From an uncultured Acidimicrobiaceae bacterium (GTDB lineage: Bacteria; Actinomycetota; Acidimicrobiia; Spongiisociales; UBA5794): DNA of 64,000 bases. Below the pieces are notes generated by a model that saw nothing but the letters and a program-made list of their open reading frames with translations, ran no database searches and was not told the DNA's origin. Below, piece by piece: positions 27,994 through 36,981 of this stretch. Every line of letters begins with the position of its first letter. The stretch's first letter is position 1. The DNA is taken from contig CAMYKI010000008.1 in assembly GCA_947258985.1 (NCBI GenBank), positions 18,275 to 82,274 of the forward strand, given 5' to 3'. The position numbers and the translations under genes are program-made.

Positions 27994-28725
27994 TCAGGTC
28001 AGGTGCCCGCCTCCATCCACACGAACGATTTCACCCGTCACGAAGTCGTTTCGGATGAGATGCAACGCAGCATCCACCACGGGATCGGTGCCGCCGGCTC
28101 GCCGCAACGGAAGTTCCGCGGCGAGAGCCTCCACATAGGCCGCATCCTCGCCGGGTGGCGGCAGGATCACTCCGAGGGCGACGGCGTTGACCCGGATTCG
28201 GGGGGCAAGAGCCCGCGCCGCGGCCCTGGTGAAAGTGTCGATGCCGCCCTTGGCAATGACATACGAGAAGTGTTTCAGATAGGGCGACGTCGTCCGGACA
28301 TCAGTGATATTCACAACCGCACCTTCAGCCTCGGACCCGAGGGCGCCAGCAAAAGCCTGCGTGAGGAACACCGGAGAGGCCAACGTCAGACTATGCGACC
28401 GTTGCCAGCCCTCGAGGGTCAGGTCTTCGAACGTGTCCGTGGCGAAACCCGATGCCGAGTTGACCAGGATCGAGACATCGCCGAGCGCATCTGCCGCCAT
28501 CGCCAATAGTCCTGGAGCGGCGTCGGGGTTGCCCAGATCGACAGATCCAATGGCCCCGAATCCACCGACCTTCTCGATCTCTGCGAGAGTCTCTTCGGCA
28601 GGTCCGACCGAGCTGTTGTAGTGGATGAAGACGCGCGCTCCTGCGTTGGCAAGCCCTAGGGCGATTGCCTTGCCGACTCTCTTCGCTCCGCCCGTGACGA
28701 GGGCGACCCGGTCAGTGATGTCCAT
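27994..28725 (-). CDS. SDR-family oxidoreductase (pteridine reductase/FabG-like)
   Basis: RVALVTGGAKRVGKAIALGLANAGARVFIHY, ILVNSASGF, YVIAKGGID, RVNAVALGVILPP. Confidence 0.9.
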   Translation of the reverse strand: MDITDRVALVTGGAKRVGKAIALGLANAGARVFIHYNSSVGPAEETLAEIEKVGGFGAIGSVDLGNPDAAPGLLAMAADALGDVSILVNSASGFATDTFEDLTLEGWQRSHSLTLASPVFLTQAFAGALGSEAEGAVVNITDVRTTSPYLKHFSYVIAKGGIDTFTRAAARALAPRIRVNAVALGVILPPPGEDAAYVEALAAELPLRRAGGTDPVVDAALHLIRNDFVTGEIVRVDGGGHLT

Positions 28726-28754
28726 CAGGGCAGGCTAATCCGGAGCGACATGAA

Positions 28755-29369
28755 ATGGCACAAGTCGGGAGAAGGACTATCTTTTCGCGGGTGAGCAAGC
28801 AAGACCCCAAACACGGCCGCTGGATTCTGCCCCTGGTAGTCCTGGCGCTCGTCGCATTCACATATACGTTTGTCAACAATCTCCCGGCTGCGGAGACCAA
28901 GGCAACGACGACCGTTGCGGCTGAATCCACGACCACCACCACGGAAGCTGCTGACGAGACGACGACCACCACCCTCCCCGAGGATGTAATTGCGTTTGTC
29001 GCCGAGGCGGATTCACTGGCGGCTACGGCAGTCGACATGCGTGCCCGCGCCGACACGATCAACGCCGAGTACCCCGACATCACCGGATACGGTGCTACCC
29101 GCGAGCTGCTGAGCGCCCTCAAGGCTGATGCCACCGCTCTAAGAGAGGAAGTGGAGGCCGTTGTCGTTCCACCGGCCGCCGTGGAGAAGTGGACCGACGT
29201 CACCACTGCTGCGGCGGCAATGGAGAAGTCCGCCGATGACATGCTCGACGGCCTCGTGAACACATCAGGATCGGATAGGCGGTTGGCCGCACTGGAGGAC
29301 TTCAACGTCGCGGCCGCCACTTTTGATCAGGCCCTCGATGCCGCCAAGGATGCCGCAACCGATCTGTAG
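28755..29369 (+). CDS. Hypothetical membrane-anchored protein with Thr-rich linker
   Basis: Single TM (WILPLVVLALVAFTYTFV) followed by TTTVAAESTTTTTEAADETTTTTLPED; start may be 28791 (GTG). Confidence 0.6.
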   Translation: MAQVGRRTIFSRVSKQDPKHGRWILPLVVLALVAFTYTFVNNLPAAETKATTTVAAESTTTTTEAADETTTTTLPEDVIAFVAEADSLAATAVDMRARADTINAEYPDITGYGATRELLSALKADATALREEVEAVVVPPAAVEKWTDVTTAAAAMEKSADDMLDGLVNTSGSDRRLAALEDFNVAAATFDQALDAAKDAATDL

Positions 29370-29389
29370 ACAATCGACCAATGACGCAG

Positions 29390-29418
29390 AAAGACGGGGC
29401 CTCGAAAGCCCCGTCTTT
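29390..29418. terminator. Bidirectional intrinsic-type terminator between convergent genes
   Basis: AAAGACGGGGC-CTCGAAA-GCCCCGTCTTT, 11-bp perfect stem with A/T-flanked ends. Confidence 0.85.
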
Positions 29419-29461
29419 CATATCATGAGGAGGACAAGTCCTCTACGAGTCGCGGCTCTTC

Positions 29462-30463
29462 TCAGCCATCGATCTCCGAGCAGACGCTATCGGTGATCAG
29501 CGCCGTCACCACGTAAGGATCCATGTTGGCGTTGGGACGACGATCCTCGATGTAGCCCTTGCCATCCCGGGCGACCTGCCACGGAATCCTCACCGAGGCA
29601 CCACGATCGGAGACGCCGTAGTTGTACTCGGTCCAGGGTGCGGTCTCATGGAGGCCGGTGAGACGCTGTTCGATACCGGCGCCGTACTGCTTGATGTGCA
29701 CGTCGGCCTTCTTCCCGAGTGCTTCGCAGGCGGCGATGATCGGGTCGTAGCTCTCCCGCATCTCCTTCGTGGAGAAGTTAGTGTGGGCGCCGGCGCCGTT
29801 CCAGTCGCCCGATACGGGCTTCGGCATGAGGTGTGCAGAGATGTCGTATTCCTCCGCGATGCGGTACAGCAGCCAGCGGGCGAGCCAGATCTCGTCTGAC
29901 ACCAAAAGCGCGTCGCCGGGTCCGATCTGGAACTCCCACTGTCCGATCATCACTTCGGCGTTCGTTCCCGAGATGCTGAGTCCGGCGTCGATGCACGCTT
30001 CGGTATGGTGCTCGACGATGTCGCGACCCCAAATCTCATCGGCACCGACACCGCAGTAGTAGCCGCCCTGCGGGGCAGGAAAGCCGCCGGCGGGCCAGCC
30101 GTGGGGCCGACCATCCTTGAAGAAGGTGTACTCCTGCTCGATGCCGAACCACGGTTCATGAGAGGCGTACCTAGAGGAGACCTCAGCGCAGTTGGCGCGG
30201 GTGTTGGTGTCGTGGGGCGTCATGTCGGTGTTGAGCACTTCGCAGAGAACGAGCTTGTCGTCGCCACCACGGATCGGATCGGGAACGACGCGGACCGGGT
30301 TGAGGACGCAGTCGGAAGAGTCGCCGGGTGCCTGCTCGGTGCTGGAACCGTCAAAACCCCACTCCTGGGGTGCATCGGCGTCGGCGACGATCCTGGTCTT
30401 CGATCGCAGCTTGGCGGTTGGCTTCTGGCCATCGATCCAGATGTACTCAGCCCTATAAACCAT
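29462..30463 (-). CDS. glnII: Glutamine synthetase, type II (eukaryotic-type GSII)
   Basis: AEYIWIDGQKPTAKLRSKTRI, WGFDGSSTEQAPGDSSDCVLNPV, WFGIEQEYTFF, GWPAGGFPAPQGGYYCGVGAD, GDWNGAGAHTNFSTKEMR, GVSDRGASVRIP. Confidence 0.95.
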   Translation of the reverse strand: MVYRAEYIWIDGQKPTAKLRSKTRIVADADAPQEWGFDGSSTEQAPGDSSDCVLNPVRVVPDPIRGGDDKLVLCEVLNTDMTPHDTNTRANCAEVSSRYASHEPWFGIEQEYTFFKDGRPHGWPAGGFPAPQGGYYCGVGADEIWGRDIVEHHTEACIDAGLSISGTNAEVMIGQWEFQIGPGDALLVSDEIWLARWLLYRIAEEYDISAHLMPKPVSGDWNGAGAHTNFSTKEMRESYDPIIAACEALGKKADVHIKQYGAGIEQRLTGLHETAPWTEYNYGVSDRGASVRIPWQVARDGKGYIEDRRPNANMDPYVVTALITDSVCSEIDG

Positions 30464-30488
30464 CTTGTCGGCTCCTTGATATGACAAC

Positions 30489-30507
30489 GCACCGGTACGA
30501 CCGGTGC
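30489..30507. promoter_or_regulatory. Dyad in the divergent glnII/glnA promoter region
   Basis: GCACCGGT-ACG-ACCGGTGC perfect 8-bp arms. Confidence 0.4.
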
Positions 30508-30547
30508 AGCAACGCAATAGCGCTGCCCACAAGTATGTCAATCGAGG

Positions 30548-30575
30548 GTTTCGTTCCGGTAACAGGAATGTGAAC
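30548..30575. promoter_or_regulatory. Candidate GlnR-type box in the glnII/glnA intergenic region
   Basis: GTTTC-N6-GTAAC-N6-GTGAAC resembles the actinobacterial GlnR consensus GTNAC-N6-GNAAC by eye. Confidence 0.35.
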
Positions 30576-30646
30576 GCTGTGTTTCGGGACCGATACGGGC
30601 TGTTCCTCAGGTTGCCGGTCGCTTACCATCACACCCTGGAGGTCAC

Positions 30647-31939
30647 ATGCAGCGGCAGCAGGAATACGTACTGAGAACCGTGGAGGAGCGCGGGTTGCGC
30701 TTCATCCGGCTCTGGTTCACCGACATTCTCGGTTTCCTGAAATCGTTTGCGATCACCCCGGCCGAACTCGAATCGGCATTGGTCAACGGTATGAGATTCG
30801 ACGGATCTGCCATCGACGGGTTCTCCCGCGACCAGGAATCGGACATGCTGGCTCAACCCGACCCGACCACATTTCAGATTATGCCGTTCAACTCGGGAGA
30901 CGCCTCTGTTGCCCGCATGTTCTGCGACATCGTCACCCCGGAGGGGGAGCCCTTTTCCGGCGACCCCCGCTGGGTGCTCCGCAAGAACCTGGAGCGCGCC
31001 CGCAACCTGGGCTACACCTTCTATGTGGGACCCGAGGTGGAATACTTCTACTTTGCCGACAGCAGCTCCGAGCCGCAGACCCTCGATCGGGGCGGCTACT
31101 TCGACCTCACCCCTCTCGACGTGGCTCAGGAGTATCGGCGCAGCACGATTGTGGCACTGGAGCATCTCGGCATTCCTGTTGAGTCCTCGCACCACGAGGT
31201 CTCCCCGAGCCAGCACGAGATCGACCTGCGACACACCGACGCGCTGACGATGGCGGACAACCTCATCACCACCCGCCTCGCCGTCAAGGAAGTGGCGATG
31301 GAGCGAGGCATCTACGCCACCTTCATGCCAAAGCCCCTCGAGGGCCACGACGGTTCGGGGCTACACCTCCATCTCTCGCTGTTCGATGGGGATCGGAACG
31401 TCTTCCACGACGAGGCGGAGGCCGACAACCTCTCGCACGTAGCTCGCGGATTTGTCGCCGGGCTCATCCGCCACGGTCGGGAGATAACGGCCGTGACCAA
31501 CCAGTGGGTCAACTCCTACAAACGTTTGGTCACAGGCTTCGATGCTCCGGTTCTATCCGCGTGGGACCGCACCAATCAGGCTGCCGTGGTGCGGATCCCC
31601 CGGGTTGCCGGGGACAGGCCGGGGTCGACACGGATCGAGTACCGGGCGCCCGACCCTGCCTGCAATCCATACCTGGCTCTCTCGGTGATTCTCGCTGCCG
31701 GTCTCAGCGGCATCGAGCAGGGCTACGAACTCGGCGACAGGGAATCCATCGGTTCGGCACAACGCCTCCCCACCACTCTTGCGGAAGCTCTCGATGCCAT
31801 GGAGAGCTCGGCTCTGCTCAAGGATACGCTGGGCGAGCACGTGTTCGAATGGTTCTTGCGGAACAAACGCCGCGAATGGCAACGCTATGAGCACCATGTA
31901 TCCCGATTCGAGCTCGAGCAGTATCTGCCGGTGCTGTGA
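30647..31939 (+). CDS. glnA: Glutamine synthetase family protein, type I
   Basis: RFIRLWFTDILGFLKSFAI, GMRFDGSAIDGFSR, ESSHHEVSPSQHEIDLRHTDALTMADN, TFMPKPLEGHDGSGLHLHLSLFD, RIEYRAPDPACNPYLALS. Confidence 0.95.
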   Translation: MQRQQEYVLRTVEERGLRFIRLWFTDILGFLKSFAITPAELESALVNGMRFDGSAIDGFSRDQESDMLAQPDPTTFQIMPFNSGDASVARMFCDIVTPEGEPFSGDPRWVLRKNLERARNLGYTFYVGPEVEYFYFADSSSEPQTLDRGGYFDLTPLDVAQEYRRSTIVALEHLGIPVESSHHEVSPSQHEIDLRHTDALTMADNLITTRLAVKEVAMERGIYATFMPKPLEGHDGSGLHLHLSLFDGDRNVFHDEAEADNLSHVARGFVAGLIRHGREITAVTNQWVNSYKRLVTGFDAPVLSAWDRTNQAAVVRIPRVAGDRPGSTRIEYRAPDPACNPYLALSVILAAGLSGIEQGYELGDRESIGSAQRLPTTLAEALDAMESSALLKDTLGEHVFEWFLRNKRREWQRYEHHVSRFELEQYLPVL

Positions 31940-32589
31940 TGTTTGTCGCCGTCTATCCCGCCGACCCCACGCAGCCGCTCATCGCCGCGCTGCTGGCCGC
32001 CGGATACCAGCCCGTACCCATCGATGACGTGGACGCACTCGATCAGCGCGTTCCCGAAGGTGGATGGACCGCCGCCGTCGTCGAGGTAACCGCCGATCTG
32101 GGCAGGGCTTTGGCGGTAGCGGGGAAGATCACCGAGCAGTACAGCCTCCCCGCCTTGCTGCTAATCGACCGGACCATGACGGCGGACATCATCGGGGAGA
32201 TCGGGTTTGCCGACTTCGTACTTTCACCCGTTGATCGCACCGAACTCAGGGTGCGGCTCGGCAGGCTCCATTCGAGTTCACCGGTCCAGGCCGACGACGA
32301 CATCATCCACTTCCGGGATCTGCAGTTGAACACGGCCACGTATCAGGCACTTGTCGGCGGCGCGCCCCGTGATCTCACCTTCATGGAGTATGAACTGCTC
32401 CGCTTCCTGGTCGAGAACCCCGGACGGGTGTGGAGCCGCGACCAGATATTGTCGAAGGTGTGGGGCTACGACTACTTCGGAGGCTCCCGCACTGTCGACG
32501 TTCACGTCCGTAGATTGCGCGCCAAGCTCGGTGAGGAACGTTCGTCGTGGATCACCACTGTGCGGAGTGTCGGCTACCGCTTCGGGTGA
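31936..32589 (+). CDS. glnR: Winged-helix OmpR-type regulator with degenerate receiver (GlnR-like)
   Basis: C-terminal DLTFMEYELLRFLVENPGRVWSRDQILSKVWGYDYFGGSRTVDVHVRRLRAKLGEERSSWITTVRSVGYRFG; N-terminal receiver-like domain lacks a clear D-D-K set; ATGA-type overlap with glnA. Confidence 0.8.
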   Translation: MMFVAVYPADPTQPLIAALLAAGYQPVPIDDVDALDQRVPEGGWTAAVVEVTADLGRALAVAGKITEQYSLPALLLIDRTMTADIIGEIGFADFVLSPVDRTELRVRLGRLHSSSPVQADDDIIHFRDLQLNTATYQALVGGAPRDLTFMEYELLRFLVENPGRVWSRDQILSKVWGYDYFGGSRTVDVHVRRLRAKLGEERSSWITTVRSVGYRFG

Positions 32590-32652
32590 TTGGTGCCGTC
32601 GCAGGCGCCACTCCTCCGGTATCGTCACTGAGACTCATGGTGGGAGACAGGC

Positions 32653-33261
32653 ATGCCATATCCGGTTGATGTAACAGTTGAGTACGGCGACGGGGAACGT
32701 AGTCGCGGGCTGGCAGTTGCCGGCATTCTCCTCCCGATCAAGCTGCTGATGACTCTGCCGCACATGATCGTGCTCGGGATCGTGTCCATCGGTGCGTTCT
32801 TCGCGGCGTGGTTTGGCTATTGGGCAATCGCCTTTACCGGCAACCTGCCACCGGGAATTGCCCGCTTTGTCCACAACACCATCGGGTGGAGCACCAGGAT
32901 CAGCGCCTGGATCGCCAGCATGCGTGATGAGTATCCGGCGTTTGCTCTCGAACAGCCGGATTATCCGGCAACGGTGGTCATCACAGAACCCACTCTCGAA
33001 CGCAGCCGCGGGCTGGCCGTAACCGGCATCTTGTGGGGCATCAAAGGCTTATTGCTGCTGCCCCACATCATCGTTATCCAGGTCCTCGGCATCGTTGCCG
33101 CAATCGCCGGCTGGATCGCCTTCTGGGCGATTGCCTTCACCGGTGTCTACCCGGACGGCATCTTCAACTTCGTGCTGGGAACGCTGCGCTGGTCGGTTCG
33201 AATAAACGCCTGGCAGTTCAGCCTCACCGACGAGTACCCGCCGTTTGCCCTAAACGACTAG
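32653..33261 (+). CDS. DUF4389 domain-containing membrane protein (duplicated unit)
   Basis: Two repeats: RSRGLAVAGILLPIKLLMTLPHMIVL...WAIAFTGNLPPGI...WIASMRDEYPAFAL and RSRGLAVTGILWGIKGLLLLPHIIVI...WAIAFTGVYPDGI...WQFSLTDEYPPFAL. Confidence 0.85.
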   Translation: MPYPVDVTVEYGDGERSRGLAVAGILLPIKLLMTLPHMIVLGIVSIGAFFAAWFGYWAIAFTGNLPPGIARFVHNTIGWSTRISAWIASMRDEYPAFALEQPDYPATVVITEPTLERSRGLAVTGILWGIKGLLLLPHIIVIQVLGIVAAIAGWIAFWAIAFTGVYPDGIFNFVLGTLRWSVRINAWQFSLTDEYPPFALND

Positions 33262-33291
33262 AGAAAGGCCGTTCGCCCGGCAGGCTCGGCG

Positions 33292-33407
33292 CTAAGCCCC
33301 CGGGGGCAGCGGCTCGCCCGGCGCCACCTCCAGGCCGATGACTTCCCACGATGTCGCCGTAGTAGGTGATCGTCATCGACTCCTGGGGACACCCGAACGA
33401 GTACCAG
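33292..33407 (-). pseudogene. Remnant of an unidentified gene C-terminus, frameshifted
   Basis: Minus strand WYSFGCPQESMTITYYGDIVG then +1 frame EVIGLEVAPGEPLPPGA*; abuts REP copy 2. Confidence 0.4.
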
Positions 33408-33453
33408 TTCTTGCGTAGCTGGTGCCGGTATCCCGGCACCGCTAACGCCGGAA
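33408..33453. repeat. REP-like imperfect palindrome, family 2, copy 2
   Basis: TTCTTGCGTAGCTGGTGCCGGTATCCCGGCACCGCTAACGCCGGAA. Confidence 0.85.
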
Positions 33454-33462
33454 CGGGGGATC

Positions 33463-34977
33463 TCAGCCGAATTCGATGCCCTGGGCCAGCGGCAGTTCGT
33501 CACTCCAGTTGATGGTTACGGTCTGGCGGCGCATGTACGCCTTCCAGGAGTCCGACCCGGACTCGCGGCCACCACCGGTTTCCTTCTCGCCGCCGAACGC
33601 CCCACCGATCTCGGCACCGGAGGTTCCGATGTTGACGTTGGCGATGCCGCAATCTGAGCCCTCATGCGACAGGAAACGCTCGGCAGACTTGACCGAGTCG
33701 GTGAAGATCGCCGACGACAGACCCTGGGTGACACCGTTGTTGATGGCGATCGCTTCACTCAGCTCATCGAATTCGATGATGTAGAGAATCGGAGCAAACG
33801 TCTCCACCCCGAGAATCGGCGCATCGGCAGGCATCTTGATGATGGTCGGCTCGACGAAGTGACCCCCGCGATCGAGCACGTTGCCTCCGCAAAGCAGCTC
33901 ACCGCCCTGTTCCTGGGCGATCTCAACTGCGGCCGCATATGTTTGAACGGCACTCTGGTTGATCAGCGGACCCATGAGGATCCCGTCTGCAAGCGGATCA
34001 CCAATCGGAACCTTGCCATACGCCTCGACAAGCTTGGCGGTGACCTCGGCGGAGATACCTTTCTGAATGATGACCCTCCGCAGCGAGGTGCACCGCTGCC
34101 CGGCGGTACCCACCGCAGCAAACAGAGACCCGCGAACGACGAGATCGACATCGGCATCGTCCATCACAATGATGGCGTTGTTGCCACCAAGCTCCAGCAG
34201 AGACCGGCCCAGCCTCTTGGCAACGGCGGTGCCGACCTTCTCGCCCATGTCGCAGGATCCGGTCGCGGAGATCAGAGGGACCCGTCGGTCGTTGATCATC
34301 GTGTCACCGACACTGCGCCCCGGACCAACTACCAGGTTGAAGACACCCTCGAACCCGGACCCGGCCATGACCTCCTGAGCGATCTTCGTCACCGCAACCG
34401 CCGTGAGCGGTGTCGAACTGGAAGGCTTCCAGATCATCGCATCGCCACACACACCGGCGATGCACGAGTTCCATGCCCACACTGCGGTCGGAAAGTTGAA
34501 CGAGGTGATGACACCGACCGGTCCCAGCGGATGCCATTGCTCATACATACGGTGACGAGGGCGCTCCGACCCCATCGTCAAGCCGTAGAGCTGGCGGGAA
34601 AGACCGACCGCAAAGTCGGCAATGTCGATCATTTCCTGAACCTCGCCGTCACCCTCGGGCTTGATTTTGCCCATCTCGTATGACACGAGGGAGCCGAGTG
34701 GATCCTTGTATTCGCGTAGCGCGTTGCCCAGTTTGCGGATGTACTCGCCGCGAGCAGGAGCGGGCAGCATCCGCCACTCCTTGAACACCTCGGCGGCGTT
34801 GGCAACAACCTTTTCGTAGTCCTCGACCGTGGCCTGTTTGACGGAGGCGATCGCCTCGCCGGTCGTCGGGTCGTAGCTGGTGAGGAGGTCGCCTCCGGTG
34901 TCGAGCCACCCGGCGGCGAACGCCCCGGGATTCACGTCCTCCAGCCCAAGCGCACGCAGAATCTGATCACGGTTCAC
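33463..34977 (-). CDS. Aldehyde dehydrogenase (ALDH7/AMADH-like)
   Basis: GVITSFNFPTAVWAWNSCIAGVCGDAMIWKPSS, LLELGGNNAIIVMDDADVDL, GTAGQRCTSLRRV, GGAFGGEKETGGGRESGSDSWKAYMRRQT. Confidence 0.92.
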   Translation of the reverse strand: MNRDQILRALGLEDVNPGAFAAGWLDTGGDLLTSYDPTTGEAIASVKQATVEDYEKVVANAAEVFKEWRMLPAPARGEYIRKLGNALREYKDPLGSLVSYEMGKIKPEGDGEVQEMIDIADFAVGLSRQLYGLTMGSERPRHRMYEQWHPLGPVGVITSFNFPTAVWAWNSCIAGVCGDAMIWKPSSSTPLTAVAVTKIAQEVMAGSGFEGVFNLVVGPGRSVGDTMINDRRVPLISATGSCDMGEKVGTAVAKRLGRSLLELGGNNAIIVMDDADVDLVVRGSLFAAVGTAGQRCTSLRRVIIQKGISAEVTAKLVEAYGKVPIGDPLADGILMGPLINQSAVQTYAAAVEIAQEQGGELLCGGNVLDRGGHFVEPTIIKMPADAPILGVETFAPILYIIEFDELSEAIAINNGVTQGLSSAIFTDSVKSAERFLSHEGSDCGIANVNIGTSGAEIGGAFGGEKETGGGRESGSDSWKAYMRRQTVTINWSDELPLAQGIEFG

Positions 34978-35126
34978 GGGTAAGACCTCCTCGAGCAACG
35001 ATGTACTCAAACGCTACTAGGCGTGGGAGGAACGAGATTCAGGAGAAGCCATCAACAGCTGCGCCCTTTCCCGCAGAATCACCCGTCTCAGGGCTCAATC
35101 CAATCGGAGGAACGAGGGGGTGCCGC

Positions 35127-35267
35127 CTACGAAATCCGGGACAGTCTCGGCGGCAGGACGTGCAGTTTCACCGCATCGATTTCGCCCGAGCCCACCTCAA
35201 TGTGACAGCGGGGGCATTCGGGTGTCGCTGCATCAACAAGGCGCCAGCAGTTCCCGCAGACAACCAT
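35127..35267 (-). CDS. 46-aa zinc-ribbon microprotein downstream of ridA (below ORF-track cutoff)
   Basis: MVVCGNCWRLVDAATPECPRCHIEVGSGEIDAVKLHVLPPRLSRIS*: CxxC...CxxC; begins 21 nt past the ridA stop. Confidence 0.5.
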   Translation of the reverse strand: MVVCGNCWRLVDAATPECPRCHIEVGSGEIDAVKLHVLPPRLSRIS

Positions 35268-35287
35268 ATCCCCCAATCGGCCACCTG

Positions 35288-35668
35288 CTACCGCGCCGCG
35301 ATGACCTCGATCTCGATGGCGACACCGAGCGGAAGAGCGGCTACCTCGACGGTTGAGCGGGCCGGCTTGGCGGCGTCGACGTACTCACCGTATGCCGCGT
35401 TGACGACGGGGAAATCACCCATGTCGGTGAGGAAGATGGTGGTCTTGACGATGTCGTCGTAGTCAAGCCCGAGATCGCCCAGGATCGAGCCCAGGTTCTT
35501 CATTATCTGGTGGGTTTCCGCTTCAACACCGCCATCCACCAACTTGCCGGCGGCGGTATCCATGCCGAGTTGGCCGGAAACGAACACAAAGCCATTGGCC
35601 TCTGTGGCCACCGAATACGGGCCGACGGGGGCGGGAGCAGTGGGCACGTCGAGAATCTTCTTTGGCAC
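35288..35668 (-). CDS. ridA: RidA family protein
   Basis: PVGPYSVATEANGFVFVSGQLGMD, QIMKNLGSILGDLGLDYDDIVKTTIFLTDM, ARSTVEVAALPLGVAIEIEVIA. Confidence 0.95.
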   Translation of the reverse strand: MPKKILDVPTAPAPVGPYSVATEANGFVFVSGQLGMDTAAGKLVDGGVEAETHQIMKNLGSILGDLGLDYDDIVKTTIFLTDMGDFPVVNAAYGEYVDAAKPARSTVEVAALPLGVAIEIEVIAAR

Positions 35669-35708
35669 GGTTACCTCCGGTTGGTCATGGCCATCAGGCT
35701 AACGGCCG

Positions 35709-36488
35709 TCAATCCGCCGCCGGCATCAGCACCTCGTATCGCGACGGATCATTGCGATCGACACGCACCTGGACCGTATTCCCCCGCTCCATGAAGAGAA
35801 GGGTCGGGTCCTCGTCGACCCATTCGCCGCGGAACCGGTGCAGCACACCGTCTATCTCGGCGCGAGCTTTGACTCGATAGCGAACATCACCCGCCGCATC
35901 CATCTGCGACGGCTCGGTGCCCATGAACGTGGCTTCGATGATGTCCCCCGTCGACGCAGTCGAGAGCGGAGATGTTGGTGAGTAGGTCACATCGCCCGAG
36001 GGTCCCCAAGGTGGGACCTGCCCGGTGGTCACTGCGGTTGCGGCACCGTCCTGCAATCGTCTCCTTCGGACCGCGGCGTACAAGATGCCAAAGATCGCCA
36101 CGAGCGGGATCGCGAGGAGGATTGCCGGAAGACCAAGCAGCAGGAAGTAGTTGCGCACCCGGGCATCGGATGGGTTCTCCGGGTTGTAGAGGAGGGTCTT
36201 TCTATCGCCGATGTCGGGGACAACCAGCCCACCCAGGTTGACCAGCGACTCGTACCGATAGGCCCGTCCGTCTACATCGAACTCGTAGACGGGCCTGTAG
36301 AGAGTGTCCCCGTCGCTGTCGACCGTCGGGATGAGGTCGACGACCACCGCATCGGCGCTGTCGTGGGTGAGGACGCGCCCAATGTTCGAGAACAACCACC
36401 AGCCGACACCGAGGCTGATAGGTACCAGCACAACAACAACGATAAAGGTCAGGCAACCGCTACTGAGACAACTGCCGCGCCGAGCCAT
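35709..36488 (-). CDS. DUF3592 domain-containing membrane protein
   Basis: YRPVYEFDVDGRAYRYESLV, GDRKTLLYNPENPSDARV followed by a TM segment. Confidence 0.8.
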   Translation of the reverse strand: MARRGSCLSSGCLTFIVVVVLVPISLGVGWWLFSNIGRVLTHDSADAVVVDLIPTVDSDGDTLYRPVYEFDVDGRAYRYESLVNLGGLVVPDIGDRKTLLYNPENPSDARVRNYFLLLGLPAILLAIPLVAIFGILYAAVRRRRLQDGAATAVTTGQVPPWGPSGDVTYSPTSPLSTASTGDIIEATFMGTEPSQMDAAGDVRYRVKARAEIDGVLHRFRGEWVDEDPTLLFMERGNTVQVRVDRNDPSRYEVLMPAAD

Positions 36489-36524
36489 AGGCTCAGGCTA
36501 GCTGGGGGATTCCGGACCGGGAGT

Positions 36525-36878
36525 TCAGCAGAACGACTGGCCGCAACCGCACGAGCGCTGCTCGTTGGGATTGTTGATCGCAAACCCGGCGCCCTGGAGA
36601 CCGTCACGGAAGTCGATCGTGGCACCGCCAACCATTGCCGCGCTCTCAGGGTCGACGACAACCCGGACCCCGTCGGTTTCGTTGACGATGTCGGACTCGT
36701 CGACGGCTGAATCGAAGTACATGTCATATGAGAAGCCGGAACACCCTCCGGGCCGGACTGCGAGACGTAGCGAAAGGCTCTCATCGCCCTCGGCTTCGAT
36801 CAGTTCGCTCACCTTGGCGGCGGCACTGCTGCTGAGCATCACGCCGGTGACGGTGTTGGTTTCGTCGTTAGTGATCAT
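36525..36878 (-). CDS. erpA: Iron-sulfur cluster insertion protein (HesB/IscA/ErpA family)
   Basis: LSLRLAVRPGGCSGFSYDMYFD ... GAGFAINNPNEQRSCGCGQSF, three conserved Cys. Confidence 0.95.
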   Translation of the reverse strand: MITNDETNTVTGVMLSSSAAAKVSELIEAEGDESLSLRLAVRPGGCSGFSYDMYFDSAVDESDIVNETDGVRVVVDPESAAMVGGATIDFRDGLQGAGFAINNPNEQRSCGCGQSFC

Positions 36879-36981
36879 GTTTTTGGGACCTCGCGGTGTC
36901 TGGATGCGCCGGATTATATGGGACAGTTCCCACTATGGCGATAGGTTTTTTTACTCCCGCCGGCAGTCTACGCTTCCCGTC

